Shown here: in pieces, positions 13,844-23,746 of the stretch
Layout of the letters: the number at the start of each line of letters is the position of its first letter
Position numbering within the stretch: the first letter of the stretch is position 1
Origin: an uncultured Oscillibacter sp.
Lineage (GTDB): Bacteria; Bacillota; Clostridia; Oscillospirales; Oscillospiraceae
Assembly: GCA_949959305.1 (NCBI GenBank)
Contig: CATLJA010000010.1
Span: 1-43,469 of the forward strand
Reading direction: 5' to 3'
Length of the DNA: 43,469 nt
Notes under the pieces: generated by a model
The model's input: only the letters and a program-made list of their open reading frames with translations
Database searches by the model: none
Told to the model about the DNA's origin: nothing
Position numbers and translations under genes: made by a program

Positions 13844-16800
13844 CTACAGCTCCACCGTCTGGCCCGGGGTGAGGAAGCAGAGAATCCGGCGGGTGACGGG
13901 ACGCTCCAGAACCCGGCTCAGGGCCAGGCTGTACGCCTCCAGCTGGGGGCGGTAGCGCTCCGCCCGCTCCGCCACCTCCCGGGCGGCAAAGACATGGTCC
14001 GTCTTGAAGTCCACCACGGCCAGGCCCTCCGGCGTTTCAAAGCACAGGTCCGCCACGCCCTGGAGCAGGACGGAGTCCTCCGCCGAGGCCAGGGGGTCCA
14101 CGTCCCGGGCGGGAACCAGAAGGGTGAAGCGGTACTCCCGGAGGACCCGGGGGCTGCGGCGGATCTCCTCCGCCAGGGGAGAGGCCAGCAGGCGGCGGAG
14201 GGCCGGAACGTCCACCGCCTCCGCCTGCTGGGCGGTGAGAAGGCCCCTTTGCTCCAGGGCGGTGGTTTGGGCGGGGATATCGGCCTGGCGGAAATCCAGG
14301 TACTGGAGAACCAGGTGGGTGGCGGAGCCCCGCTCCGCCGGGGTGAGGCCATTCTGCTCCCGGCGGAACCTGGGCTGGGAAAGGGGGCGGAGGTAGGGGG
14401 TGTGGGCGGCGTTCTCCGCGATTTCCTGGTCCAGGGGGCGGCCCTTGAGCTGGGTGGCCGTCAGCTTGGCGGGAAGGGCGCTCTCCCGCTTATAGGGATA
14501 TTCAAAGGAGAGAAGGGCGGGGTCGAAGGAGGGGGCGGCCTCCTCCTCCCCCCGGGGAAGGCCGGGGCGGGCGGGGCAGTTCCGGAAGTCCCCGGCGTCG
14601 TGGATTGCGATTTCCCACGGGGTCCCGGCGCAGGGCGCCGTCAGCACCTCCGCCCCGGCCAGGGCCCGCAGGGGCTCCGCCTCCGGGCGGCACAAAAGGG
14701 GCAGCAGCAGCCACTCGCCGAAGGTCCGGCAGGCGGCCACGGCCTCCGGCGGGACGGGACAGGCGGCGTCCGCCGCCAGGCGCTGGAGCCGGGTTTCCGC
14801 GAAATAGAGGGAGTGAACGAGGATGAGCTTTTCCTTGGGCCGGGTCATGGCCACGTAGAGGACCCGCTGCTCCTCCGCCAGGTTCTCCCGGCGGAGAGTC
14901 TCCTCCACGGCGGCCCGGGCCAGGGTGGGATAGCGGATTTTCCGCTCCAAATCCACCCGGCGGGGCCCCAGGCCCAGCTCCGGATGAACCAGGACGGAGG
15001 CGTCGAAATCCTGGCGGGAGAAGGCGTGGTCCAAATCCGCCAGGACGACGATGGGGAACTCCAGGCCCTTGGACTTGTGAATGCTCATCAGGCGGACGCC
15101 GCCCGCAGCAGCGGCGGAGGCGGCGGAGGGGGCCTTCCCCGCCTCCAGCAGGCGGCGGAGCTGGGCCACGAAGGCGAACAGGCCCCGGCAGCCGCCGGAC
15201 TCGAATTTCTCCGCCTGCCGGGCCAGGGCGATCAGATTCTCCCGGCGCTCCAGCCCCCGGTCCATGGCCCCGTAGAGGCCCAGGAGGTTCAGCGTGTTGT
15301 AGACGTGCCAGAGGAGGCGGTGGACGCTCATGTCCCGGGCGGCCAGCCGCAGGGCGCGCAGGGTCTCCAGAAAGGCGGCGCAGTCCGGCTCCCCGGAGGC
15401 GGCGACGGCGGCGTAAAAATCGCCGTCGGGCGCGGCGGCGCGGATTTGCGCCAGGCGGTCCGGGGAGAAGCCGAACATGGGGGAGCGGAGGACGGAGATC
15501 AGGGGCACGTCCTGCCGGGGGTTGTCAATCAGCTCCAGCAGGGCCACGGCGGTGGAGATCTCCATCGTCTCAAAAAAGCCGTCCTCCTCCTGGAAGGAGC
15601 AGGGAACGTCCTGCTCCGCCAGGGCCGCGGCGAAGGCCGCCGAACGGCTTCCGGGGGAGCGCATGAGGATGACGATATCCTCCGGCTTGCAGGGGCGGAG
15701 GGAGCCGCCGGGGGCGGTGACGGGATACCCCCCGTCCAGCAATTGGCGGATGCGCAGGGCGGTGAAGCGGGCCTCGGCGGTGAGCTTTTTGACGGGATGG
15801 GGCTCCTCCGCCGACTTCTGGCGGGCGGTGAGAAGGTGAAACTCCGTCCGGCAGTCCGTCCGGGGCGGGTAATAGGCCGCGCCGAAGTGCAGCGCCTCCT
15901 CCGCGCCGTATTCAAGCTCGCCCATTTCTACGGAAAGTATATTCTCGAAGACAAAGTTCGCGGCCTCCAGAATCTCCCGGCGGGAGCGGAAATTCTGGGA
16001 GAGGACGATTTTCCGCTCCTCGCCGTCCCGGGCCTCCGCATGGGGCTTGAAGGCGGCGTACTTTTTGAGGAAGATGGTGGGGTCCGCCAGGCGGAAGCGG
16101 TAAATGCTCTGCTTCACGTCGCCCACGGTAAAAAGGTTTTTCCCCTCCCTGGACACGGCGCGGAAGATGGCGTTCTGGATCTCGTTGGCGTCCTGGTACT
16201 CGTCCACCAGAATCTCGGCGTAGCGGGCGGAGACCTGCTCCCCCAGCTCCGTGGGGCTTCCGTCCGGGGCCGTCAGCAGGGCCAGGGCCAGATGCTCCTG
16301 GTCGGAGAAGTCCGCGGCGTTCAGCCGGAGCTTTTCCGCCCGGAAGGCGGCGGAGAAGTCCGCCGTCAAATCCAGGAGGGCCAGCATGGCGGGGGCCATG
16401 GCCCGCAGGTCCTCCAGCGCCTCCTCCCCGGTCACGTCCAGCCAGGCCCGGAGGGGCTTCAGGGAGGACTTGGCCCGCTCCCAGGTCTGCTTCAGGAAAA
16501 CCGTCAGGGGCTCGTCCTTCCGGCCCCGGGGGGTGGCCAGGCGGGGAAAGGCCACGGCGGAGGCCAGCTCCCGGGCGGAGGCCCAGTCCGGGGCCAGGCT
16601 GAGGGCCTGGAAGCCCCGGGAGGACTCCAGGAACCGCGCGCCGAAGCCGGAGGCCAGGGCCGCGTCGCCCTCCGTCCGCTCCGCGCCCCGGCGGAGCTGC
16701 TCCGCCCAGTGGGCGGCCCGGCGGCGGATGGAGGCCAGGAGGACCCGGGCATAGGGGGTGGCGTCAAAGGAGGGGGCGGGGGTCTCCCAGGCGGCTCGGC

Positions 16801-17398
16801 TCCGAAGGAGCCAGTCCTCCGGCGAGGCGTGGCTCTGGAGCCTGCCGTGGAGCTCCAGGACCAGCTCCGCCAGGGCGGAGTCGTCCCGGCCCGCCCCCAG
16901 GGCGTCCGCCAGCTGTTCGCCGCCGGGGGTGAGGTCCTCGTAAAAGCCGGCCAGGACCCGGTCCAGGACCCGGCGGCGGATCAGCGCCGCCTCCCCGTCG
17001 TCCAGGACCCGGAAGTCCGGGGTCAGGGCGTGCTTCTCCTCCTCCCGGGCCAGGAGATGGGTGTTCTCCCGGAGAAGGGCGGTGCAGAAGGCGTCCACCG
17101 TCTTGATGTCCGCCTGGTAGACCCGGAGGAGCTGGCGGCGGAGGTGGGCGTCCCCCGGGCTCTCCCCCATGCGGCGGGAGAGCTCGGCGGCGATTTTGCC
17201 CCGGAGCTCCGCCGCGGCGGCCCGGGTGTAGGTGATGATCAGGAAGTCGTCCACATTGCGGCGCTCCTCCGTCACATAGCGGAACAGGCGCTCCACCAGG
17301 ACCCGGGTCTTTCCGGAGCCCGCGGCGGCGGAGACCAGAAGGCTCCCGCCCCGGTTTTTTACGGCGGCTTCCTGCTGGGGGGTAAGGGCCTCAGCCAT
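13844..17398 (-). CDS. addA: ATP-dependent helicase/nuclease subunit A
   Basis: 1184 residues from ATG 17398, chosen for AAAGGAGG upstream; the AddB stop codon lies just before it. It is a UvrD-like superfamily 1 helicase: Q-motif and Walker A (LTPQQEAAVKN, AAAGSGKT at 24-31), Walker B region (EILVDEYQDANEIQNA), and late motifs (VRLMSIHKSKGLEFPIVVLA, EEQRVLYVAMTRPKEKLIL). The C-terminal RecB-type nuclease has LLQGVADLCFETPEGLAVVD, FKTDHV and PQLEAYSLAL. With AddB it resects double-strand breaks to a Chi-like site for RecA-mediated repair. The size is typical of Firmicutes AddA. Confidence 0.96.
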   Translation of the reverse strand: MAEALTPQQEAAVKNRGGSLLVSAAAGSGKTRVLVERLFRYVTEERRNVDDFLIITYTRAAAAELRGKIAAELSRRMGESPGDAHLRRQLLRVYQADIKTVDAFCTALLRENTHLLAREEEKHALTPDFRVLDDGEAALIRRRVLDRVLAGFYEDLTPGGEQLADALGAGRDDSALAELVLELHGRLQSHASPEDWLLRSRAAWETPAPSFDATPYARVLLASIRRRAAHWAEQLRRGAERTEGDAALASGFGARFLESSRGFQALSLAPDWASARELASAVAFPRLATPRGRKDEPLTVFLKQTWERAKSSLKPLRAWLDVTGEEALEDLRAMAPAMLALLDLTADFSAAFRAEKLRLNAADFSDQEHLALALLTAPDGSPTELGEQVSARYAEILVDEYQDANEIQNAIFRAVSREGKNLFTVGDVKQSIYRFRLADPTIFLKKYAAFKPHAEARDGEERKIVLSQNFRSRREILEAANFVFENILSVEMGELEYGAEEALHFGAAYYPPRTDCRTEFHLLTARQKSAEEPHPVKKLTAEARFTALRIRQLLDGGYPVTAPGGSLRPCKPEDIVILMRSPGSRSAAFAAALAEQDVPCSFQEEDGFFETMEISTAVALLELIDNPRQDVPLISVLRSPMFGFSPDRLAQIRAAAPDGDFYAAVAASGEPDCAAFLETLRALRLAARDMSVHRLLWHVYNTLNLLGLYGAMDRGLERRENLIALARQAEKFESGGCRGLFAFVAQLRRLLEAGKAPSAASAAAAGGVRLMSIHKSKGLEFPIVVLADLDHAFSRQDFDASVLVHPELGLGPRRVDLERKIRYPTLARAAVEETLRRENLAEEQRVLYVAMTRPKEKLILVHSLYFAETRLQRLAADAACPVPPEAVAACRTFGEWLLLPLLCRPEAEPLRALAGAEVLTAPCAGTPWEIAIHDAGDFRNCPARPGLPRGEEEAAPSFDPALLSFEYPYKRESALPAKLTATQLKGRPLDQEIAENAAHTPYLRPLSQPRFRREQNGLTPAERGSATHLVLQYLDFRQADIPAQTTALEQRGLLTAQQAEAVDVPALRRLLASPLAEEIRRSPRVLREYRFTLLVPARDVDPLASAEDSVLLQGVADLCFETPEGLAVVDFKTDHVFAAREVAERAERYRPQLEAYSLALSRVLERPVTRRILCFLTPGQTVEL

Positions 17399-17399
17399 G

Positions 17400-20300
17400 T
17401 CAGTCCGCCTCCTTTCCTTCAATTTCCCGCCAGAACTCCTCCGGCTTCACCGGAAGGATGACATTCAGGCGGTCCCGGTCCCGACCGTCCTGAAAATGGC
17501 AGGCGGGGGCCCAGTCGCACCAGCGGCAGGGGCTGTCCTCCTCCGTGCGGCAGCAGGGGTCCGCGTCGATGTTGCCCTGGCGGACCTCCCGGGCGATGTC
17601 CCGGAGGAGGGTTTCCACGTACCGGCTCAATTTTCCAAGCTGGGCGGCGGAGGCAAGGCTCCCGGAGAGGTCCCCGTTTTTGCCCACCCGCAGGGGAAGG
17701 TAGCGGGGCTGGGTGAGGGCCTCGTGCTCCATGGCCTGGAGGACCCGGGGCTCCGCCAGGAGAAGGCCGGAGCGGCGGAGCTGCTTCTCCCGCTCGGCCT
17801 GGAGCCGCTCCGGGGAGATGTTCCGCTGGACGGAGAGAACGCCGTCCCGGGCGGGAAGGTAGAGAACGCCGGCGGGCTCAATCTCCGCGCCGAAGCGGGC
17901 CCGCCCGGTTTTCTGGAGGGCGAACAGGTAGAGGAGCATCTGGACGTCCAGCCCCATGCGGACCGCGGAGAGGTCAAAGGACTTCCGGCCGGACTTGTAG
18001 TCCACCACCCGGAGGTAGAGCCTGCCGTCCTTCAGCCAGCCGTCCACCCGGTCCACCTTGCCCCCGATCCGAAGCTGGCCGTCCGGCTCCGAAACCACCA
18101 CGGCGGGAAGGTCCGCGTCCGGCTCGTCCCCAAAGGAAAGCTCGAAGGCCAGGGGGACGAAGTCGGAGCAGCGGAGCTCCTCCGCCGCCTGGTCGATCAC
18201 GGCATAGGCGGCCCCGCGCAGGCGGGCGAAGAGGTAGCGGAAGCGGGCGTTCCGGTTCTGGAAATTGCGGAGCTCCTGCTGGACGTACTCGTCGATATGC
18301 TTCCGGGTCAGGGCGTGGAGGGTCTCCCGGTCCACCTGGGCAAAGCCCCCCAGGGCCTGCACGTCCCGGGTGACCCGTTCCAGAAGAAAGTGGAGGAAGA
18401 CGCCGATCTGAGGGGCGTCGAAGGCGGCGGGGGTCCTGGGCCGCGCCTTGAGGCCGTACTCCATGAAGTAAGAAAAATGGCAGGTGCGGATGCGCTCTAA
18501 GCGGGAGGCGGTCATGCCGACCCGCTCCCCGTAGAGGGCACGGACCGCCCGGGGAGACAGGGAGCCCCGGGTCTGCGCGGCGGCCCGGGCCATGGCCTCC
18601 AGCCGGGGACGGAAGGCGGGAACCTCCTCCAGCCGCCGCCAGAGGGCCCCGCCGGGGACGGCGGACTCCAGGGCCGGGAGGGGGGCCGTCAGGCGGTAGG
18701 ACCTGGCGGCGGGCTCCCGCTCTACGCGCAGGGCGGGAAACAGGGCCAGCAGGCGGTCCACCACAAAGGCGGGGCGGAGCTCCGCCCCGGAGGCGCCGGA
18801 CACGGGCCAGCTGACCGTCAGGCCCTCCGTGGGCTGGGCCAGGGCGGCGTAGAGGTTTTGAAGCTCAATGCCCATCTGGTCCATGCCGGTGGGGGCCAGC
18901 TCCACGCCGCGCTGGGCTAGCTCGAAGCGGTCGTCCACGTTCAAAATGCCGCCCCCCTGGCCCGGCGTGGGGAGCACATGGTCGTTGGCCCCCAGAAGAA
19001 AGAGGTATTTGGCGGTGTGGCGGTCGTTCCGGGCCACGCCGGAGACCTGGACCTGGTCCAGGGAGACGGGAATCGTGCCCACGCTGTACTCCGTCAGCAC
19101 CTGGCGGAACAGGCGGGTGAACTCCTCCAGCTCCATGGGCTCCTCCCCCAGAATCTCCACAAACTGGTCCAGCACCCCGCAGAGAATCTCCCAGAGCTGG
19201 GCGGTTTCCTCCGCCTCCTGGAGGCGGCCCGCCCGGGCCTGGGACTTCATCTGCCGCTCCAGCGCGTCCTGGAGGTTCAGCTCCTCCATAAAACCGAACA
19301 GGGCGGCTACCTTGGCGGCGGCGGTTTCGCCGGACTTCAAGCCCTCCGCCAGGCGGGAGAGGGGGCCCCGGACGCGGCGGCGCAGCTCGTTGACCCGGGC
19401 CAGCGCCGCCTCCCGGACGGGCGTCCAGGGGGCCCCGTAGCCGTCGGGGTTCTCCGCCCAGTCCACGTCCCGCAGCCACATGCCGCCGTGGACCTCCCAC
19501 TTGAGGACGTAGTTCTCCAGCTCGTCGCACTCCTCCGGGCTGAGACCCGCCAGGCCGGTTTTCAGCCAGCGGAACATATCGTCGTACTCACAGCCCCCGC
19601 CCAGGGAGGCCAGGACCCCGGTAAGAAGGCTCAGCACCGGCTTTTCCAGAATGTCGCTGCGGCGGCTGAGGTAGGCGGGAAGCTCCCAGCGCTCGAACAC
19701 CGTCTCGATGACGGCCTCGTACTCCTCGATGTTCCGGGCGGCCACCGTAATGTCCCGACAGCGGCACTTCCCCTCCGCCAGAAGGCGGCGGATGGCGGCG
19801 GCGGCCTGCTCCACCTCGGAAAAAACCGTGTCCGCCTGGAGGAGCCGGATTTGGGAGGAATCCCCCCCGTAGGGGGCGGATTCGCCGAAGAAGCGGCGCT
19901 CCAGATGGCCCAGGGCGGAGGAATCCGCGGCGGTGAGGTTCTCAATTTTGACGGGCTTTCCCTCCCGCTCCGCCAGGCGGCGGAGGCGCTCCAGCGTGCG
20001 CAGGGACGCGTCGAAAATCTCCTCCCGGCCGCCCGGCTCGCAGAGAAGGGTGACGGTGAGGGAATGGGCCTGGCGGAGGAGAATGGAGAGGCAGCGGCGC
20101 TCCTGGGCGGTGAAATAGGTGAAGCCGTCAATGTAAATATCCTTATCCAGGGCGAAGCCCGACGCCTCCAGGCTGTCGCAGAGCTTCGTCATCCGGTCCC
20201 TCGCGTCCAGGCCGGGGCGGAGGAGGCGGGCCTCGTAGGCGGCGTAGATCAGGCTCAAATCCCGGAGCTTGCCGCGGGTGGCCCCGGAGATGGCCTGGGA

Positions 20301-20714
20301 CTGTTCGTAAAGGGTTTCGGGGGAGACCTCGTAGCAGCGCAGCTCGTCAAAAAGGTCCAGAAGCTGGCGGAGGAAGGAGGACTTCCGGGAGGGGCGGCGG
20401 TAGACCGTCAGCTCCGGGAGAACCTCCAAAAGGGCCTTTTCCAGGGTGAGGAGCTTTCCGCCCGCGTCCAGAGTCACCTGGGCCGCGCCGCCGGTGATGG
20501 AGAGGACCCGGTCCGAGAGGCGGCGGAAGCTCAGCACCTCCGCGAAGCGGCTGGCCCCGTCCCCGCAGGCCAGGCAGAGATCCACTTCCGCCTGGTGGGA
20601 GGCGTGCTCCGGGACCAGGAGAATCTGGCTCCGCCCGCCGGGGTGGGCGGCGATGCGCTCCAGCACCGCCGCGGATTTGCCGGTTTTCGCCCGGCCGGTC
20701 AACAACGTCAGCAT
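17400..20714 (-). CDS. addB: ATP-dependent helicase/nuclease subunit B
   Basis: 1104 residues, typical AddB size. It has an N-terminal Walker A (GRAKTGKS, 7-14) and an inactivated helicase-like core. A C-terminal nuclease domain contains GKVDRVDGWLKDGRLYLRVV, DYKSGRKSFDLS and GLDVQMLLYLFAL. The iron-sulfur cysteines flank the nuclease: one in IRTCHFSYFMEYG and three in DSPCRWCDWAPACHF, as in the AddB 4Fe-4S staple. The partner AddA begins immediately after its stop. It provides the second nuclease strand activity and Chi recognition in the AddAB complex. It faces away from the phage-like cluster, starting 138 bp from it. Confidence 0.96.
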   Translation of the reverse strand: MLTLLTGRAKTGKSAAVLERIAAHPGGRSQILLVPEHASHQAEVDLCLACGDGASRFAEVLSFRRLSDRVLSITGGAAQVTLDAGGKLLTLEKALLEVLPELTVYRRPSRKSSFLRQLLDLFDELRCYEVSPETLYEQSQAISGATRGKLRDLSLIYAAYEARLLRPGLDARDRMTKLCDSLEASGFALDKDIYIDGFTYFTAQERRCLSILLRQAHSLTVTLLCEPGGREEIFDASLRTLERLRRLAEREGKPVKIENLTAADSSALGHLERRFFGESAPYGGDSSQIRLLQADTVFSEVEQAAAAIRRLLAEGKCRCRDITVAARNIEEYEAVIETVFERWELPAYLSRRSDILEKPVLSLLTGVLASLGGGCEYDDMFRWLKTGLAGLSPEECDELENYVLKWEVHGGMWLRDVDWAENPDGYGAPWTPVREAALARVNELRRRVRGPLSRLAEGLKSGETAAAKVAALFGFMEELNLQDALERQMKSQARAGRLQEAEETAQLWEILCGVLDQFVEILGEEPMELEEFTRLFRQVLTEYSVGTIPVSLDQVQVSGVARNDRHTAKYLFLLGANDHVLPTPGQGGGILNVDDRFELAQRGVELAPTGMDQMGIELQNLYAALAQPTEGLTVSWPVSGASGAELRPAFVVDRLLALFPALRVEREPAARSYRLTAPLPALESAVPGGALWRRLEEVPAFRPRLEAMARAAAQTRGSLSPRAVRALYGERVGMTASRLERIRTCHFSYFMEYGLKARPRTPAAFDAPQIGVFLHFLLERVTRDVQALGGFAQVDRETLHALTRKHIDEYVQQELRNFQNRNARFRYLFARLRGAAYAVIDQAAEELRCSDFVPLAFELSFGDEPDADLPAVVVSEPDGQLRIGGKVDRVDGWLKDGRLYLRVVDYKSGRKSFDLSAVRMGLDVQMLLYLFALQKTGRARFGAEIEPAGVLYLPARDGVLSVQRNISPERLQAEREKQLRRSGLLLAEPRVLQAMEHEALTQPRYLPLRVGKNGDLSGSLASAAQLGKLSRYVETLLRDIAREVRQGNIDADPCCRTEEDSPCRWCDWAPACHFQDGRDRDRLNVILPVKPEEFWREIEGKEAD

Positions 20715-20792
20715 AGGGCAGCCTCCTTAGGGCGTTTCTTGCCGAACAGTATAGCATGATTTCCGGGCGGATGCGAAAAAATTTTTTCCCGG

Positions 20793-20808
20793 TGCACGAA
20801 CGCGTGCA
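20793..20808. promoter_or_regulatory. Palindrome TGCACG-N4-CGTGCA upstream of the phage-like cluster
   Basis: A perfect 6+4+6 inverted repeat lying 44 bp before the terminase small subunit start, in the divergent gap between addB and the cluster. It is the only candidate operator seen there; no convincing sigma-A promoter faces the cluster. Confidence 0.45.
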
Positions 20809-20851
20809 ACTATCCCCGGGAGCGGCGGGGGGATATGAGGGGGAATGCGCG

Positions 20852-21319
20852 ATGGAACGGGGAAAACAGAGCCGGGATTTCTGCGCCGCGTATCTGCGGA
20901 CCATGGACCCGGAGCAGGCGGCGGAGGCGGCGGGACGGGAGGACGGCTTCTCGCTGCTGGGGTGGAAAAGCATCCGGCGGAGGCTGGAAAAAATGCGGGG
21001 CGCGGCGGCGGGGGAGCTGCGGCGGGAGGACGCCCTCCGGCGGCTGGCCCAGCTGGCCTTCGGCCGGGCCAACGACGCGGCGCGGCTGGCCCTCTCGCCC
21101 AGGGAGGTGGACCCGGGGAGCCTGGACCTGTCCGCCGTGGCGGAGCTGAAGGTCACGGACAAGGGGGGCGTGGAGGTGAAGCTGGTGGACCGGGTGCGGG
21201 CCCTGGAGACCCTGTGCGCCCTGCTGGGCGAGAGCGGGGGCGGCGGGGCCGAGGAGCTGTACCGGGCCCTGGAGGACGCCGCCGGGCAGGTGGAGGAGGC
21301 CGGGGGCTATGGCGGGTAA
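20852..21319 (+). CDS. Phage terminase small subunit
   Basis: 155 residues from ATG 20852, behind GAGGGGG. The N-terminal part (RDFCAAYLRTMDPEQAAEAA) looks like the DNA-binding helix-turn-helix of terminase small subunits. The C-terminal part has ELKVTDKGGVEVKLVDRVRA followed by LETLCALLG, typical of PBSX-like and Clostridia prophage TerS. It would recognise DNA and load the motor TerL onto it. The stop overlaps the start of TerL by 11 bp. In a generalised packager this protein would have relaxed specificity, but that cannot be read from sequence. Confidence 0.85.
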   Translation: MERGKQSRDFCAAYLRTMDPEQAAEAAGREDGFSLLGWKSIRRRLEKMRGAAAGELRREDALRRLAQLAFGRANDAARLALSPREVDPGSLDLSAVAELKVTDKGGVEVKLVDRVRALETLCALLGESGGGGAEELYRALEDAAGQVEEAGGYGG

Positions 21320-22553
21320 GGAGCTGCGGTTTTCGGCAAAGCAGCTCCGGGTGCTGACCTGGTGGCAGAACCCCAGGTGGGAGGCCGTCATATGCGACGG
21401 GGCCGTGCGGAGCGGGAAGACCTTCGCCATGGGGCTGAGCTTCTTTCTGTGGGCCCAGGCGGGATTCGACGGAAAGCAGTTCGGCATATGCGGGAAGACC
21501 ATCGCCTCGGTGCGGCGGAACCTTCTGGCGGAGCTGGCCCCCTGCCTCCGGCGGCTGGGCATGGAGGTCCGGGAGCGGCGGGGGGAGAACCTGCTGGCGG
21601 TGCGGTTCCGGGGGCATGAGAACCGCTTTTTGCTCTTCGGCGGGCGGGACGAGTCCAGCGCCGCCCTGATTCAGGGCAGCACCCTGGCGGGAGTGCTGCT
21701 GGACGAGGCGGCGCTGATGCCCCGCTCCTTCGTGGAGCAGGCCGCAGCCCGGTGCAGCGTGGCGGGAAGCCGGCTGTGGTTCAACTGCAACCCGGAGGGG
21801 CCCCAGCACTGGTTTTACCGGGAGTGGATTTTGAAGGCGGAGGAGCGGCGGGCCCTGCGGCTTCACTTCACCATGGAGGACAACCCCGTTTTGACGGAGC
21901 GGATCCGGGAGCGCTACCGCCGGAACTGCTCCGGGGCCTTCTACCGCCGCTTCGTGCTGGGGGAGTGGACGGCGGCGGAGGGGCTGGTCTACGACTTCTT
22001 CGACCCGGGGCGGGACGCGGCGGAGGTCCCGGAGGGGGGCTTTTCGGCGTGGCGGATTTCGGCGGACTACGGGACGGTGAACCCCGCCTCCTTCGGGCTG
22101 TGGGGGCTCCGGGAGGGGGTCTGGTACAGGACGGAGGAGTTTTACTACGACTCCAGGAAAATGGGGCGGCAGAGGACCGACGCGGAGTACGCGGAGGATT
22201 TGGAGCGCCTGGCCGGGGGACGGGAGATCGAGAGGGTCATTGTGGACCCGTCGGCGGCCAGCTTCATGGAGGCGCTGCGCCGGAGGGGATTCCGGGTGGT
22301 GAAGGCCGACAACGACGTGGCCGACGGCGTGCGGGTGACGGCGGATTTCCTCCGGGAGGGGCGGATTGCGGTTTGCAGGCCCTGCAAAGACTGCCTCCGG
22401 GAAATCGCCCAGTACTGCTGGGAGCAGCGGGGCGGGCGGGACGCGCCCAGGAAAAGGGACGACCACGCCATGGACGACATGCGGTATTTCGCCATGGATC
22501 TGGCGGGAGACCGGGAGGAGGACGGATTTTTGGCGCTGGCGGTGGAACGTTAG
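21309..22553 (+). CDS. Phage terminase large subunit (PBSX type)
   Basis: 414 residues. The ATPase has Walker A GAVRSGKT (31-38), Walker B GVLLDEAAL (about 128-135) and coupling motif FNCNPEGP (158-164). The C-terminal RNase H-like nuclease keeps its acidic residues: Asp253 (SADYGT), Asp313 (IVDPSA) and the DDHAMDD run (384-390). All catalytic parts are intact, so packaging could be functional. It would drive DNA into the prohead in an ATP-dependent way and cut it. It belongs to the PBSX/Terminase_3-like group, which in Bacillus packages host DNA. Confidence 0.95.
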   Translation: MAGKELRFSAKQLRVLTWWQNPRWEAVICDGAVRSGKTFAMGLSFFLWAQAGFDGKQFGICGKTIASVRRNLLAELAPCLRRLGMEVRERRGENLLAVRFRGHENRFLLFGGRDESSAALIQGSTLAGVLLDEAALMPRSFVEQAAARCSVAGSRLWFNCNPEGPQHWFYREWILKAEERRALRLHFTMEDNPVLTERIRERYRRNCSGAFYRRFVLGEWTAAEGLVYDFFDPGRDAAEVPEGGFSAWRISADYGTVNPASFGLWGLREGVWYRTEEFYYDSRKMGRQRTDAEYAEDLERLAGGREIERVIVDPSAASFMEALRRRGFRVVKADNDVADGVRVTADFLREGRIAVCRPCKDCLREIAQYCWEQRGGRDAPRKRDDHAMDDMRYFAMDLAGDREEDGFLALAVER

Positions 22554-22578
22554 ACGTTAATGGAGAGGAGATGGGGCT

Positions 22579-23730
22579 TTGAAGCGGGCGAACAAGCGGC
22601 GGGCCGAAGCGCCGGAGGCCGGGCCGGCGGCGGTGCAGCTGCGCAGCTGGGAAAAGCATCCCTTCGGAATGCTGGGGGAATACGCGCCGCTGCGCAGCGG
22701 GGAGGCGCGGCTCTACCGGGCGGTGCGGGAGGCCGTGCCGGTGGTGGACGCGGCCATCTACAAGCTGATCCGCATGACAGGCGGGCTGACGGTATCCTGC
22801 GGGGACCCGGAGGCGGAGCGGGAGCTGGGGGAGTTCCTGCGGACCGTTCCCACGGGGCGGGGGCAGCAGGGGCTGAACGCCTTTCTGGACAGCTATCTGG
22901 ATTCCCTTTTAACCTGCGGACGGGCGGTGGGGGAAATCGTCCCCGCCGCCGGGAACCGGGGAATCGCCGCCCTGCTGTGCGGGCGGGCGGAGGACATCGA
23001 AATCCGGGAGGGGGAGAACCCCCTGGCCTTTTCCATCTGGGGGCCGGACGGGAACGGGCGGATGGCGGAGCTGCCGTACCAGAACCTGATTTTATTCACG
23101 CCGCTGAACCCGGAGGCGGAAAACCCCTACGGCGTGTCCCTGCTGCGCTCCCTGCCGTTTCTGACGGATATCCTGATGAAGATTTACCACACCATCGGGG
23201 TGAACTGGGAGCGGTGCGGAAACCTCCGCTTCGCCGTCACCTGCCAGGGCGGCCAGGGGGCCGCCGAGCGGGGGAAGCTGCTGGCCGGGGAGTGGTCCCG
23301 GGCCATGCGGGAGACCCGGGGCGGCAGCGTGCGGGACTTTGTGGCCGCCGGGGACGTGAACATCCGGGTCATCGGCGCGGACGCGCCGGTGCTGGACAGC
23401 CAGGCGCCCGTGCGGCAGATACTGGAGCAGGTGGTGGCAAAAACGGGCATCCCGCCCTTCATGCTGGGGCTGAGCTGGAACTCCACGGAGCGGATGAGCA
23501 GCCAGCAGGCGGACATGCTCACCACCGAAATCACCGCCCTGCGGCGGACGCTGGCCCCGGTGGCGGAGCGGATATGCCGGCTGTGGCTGCGGATGAACGG
23601 CTATGGCTGCGGCTTCCGGGTGGAGTGGGACGACATCAACCTTCAGGACCAGGTGGAGGAGGCCCGGGCGGAGCTCTACCGGGAGCAGGCCCGGAAGCTG
23701 CGGATTGAAAACGACGCTGCGGAGGCGTGA
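22579..23730 (+). CDS. Phage portal protein
   Basis: 383 residues from a TTG start at 22579; AGGAG lies 8 bases upstream. It shows the portal pattern: WGPDGNGRMAELPYQNLILF, then NPYGVSLLRSLPFLTDILMK, then the C-terminal KTGIPPFMLGLSWNSTERMS and WDDINLQDQVEEARAELYRE. It resembles the DUF935-like and SPP1-like portals of Clostridia prophages. It would form the dodecameric ring through which DNA passes and recruit the terminase. The length is short but complete for small-genome prophages. The next gene begins 16 bp downstream. Confidence 0.9.
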   Translation: MKRANKRRAEAPEAGPAAVQLRSWEKHPFGMLGEYAPLRSGEARLYRAVREAVPVVDAAIYKLIRMTGGLTVSCGDPEAERELGEFLRTVPTGRGQQGLNAFLDSYLDSLLTCGRAVGEIVPAAGNRGIAALLCGRAEDIEIREGENPLAFSIWGPDGNGRMAELPYQNLILFTPLNPEAENPYGVSLLRSLPFLTDILMKIYHTIGVNWERCGNLRFAVTCQGGQGAAERGKLLAGEWSRAMRETRGGSVRDFVAAGDVNIRVIGADAPVLDSQAPVRQILEQVVAKTGIPPFMLGLSWNSTERMSSQQADMLTTEITALRRTLAPVAERICRLWLRMNGYGCGFRVEWDDINLQDQVEEARAELYREQARKLRIENDAAEA

Positions 23731-23746
23731 GATGGGAGGCAGGGAC

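Noticed and set aside
13994..17461. 1155-codon open frame opposite addA
   Set aside because: AddA has complete helicase and nuclease motifs on the other strand. The opposite frame is Gly/Gln/Leu-rich with no domain.
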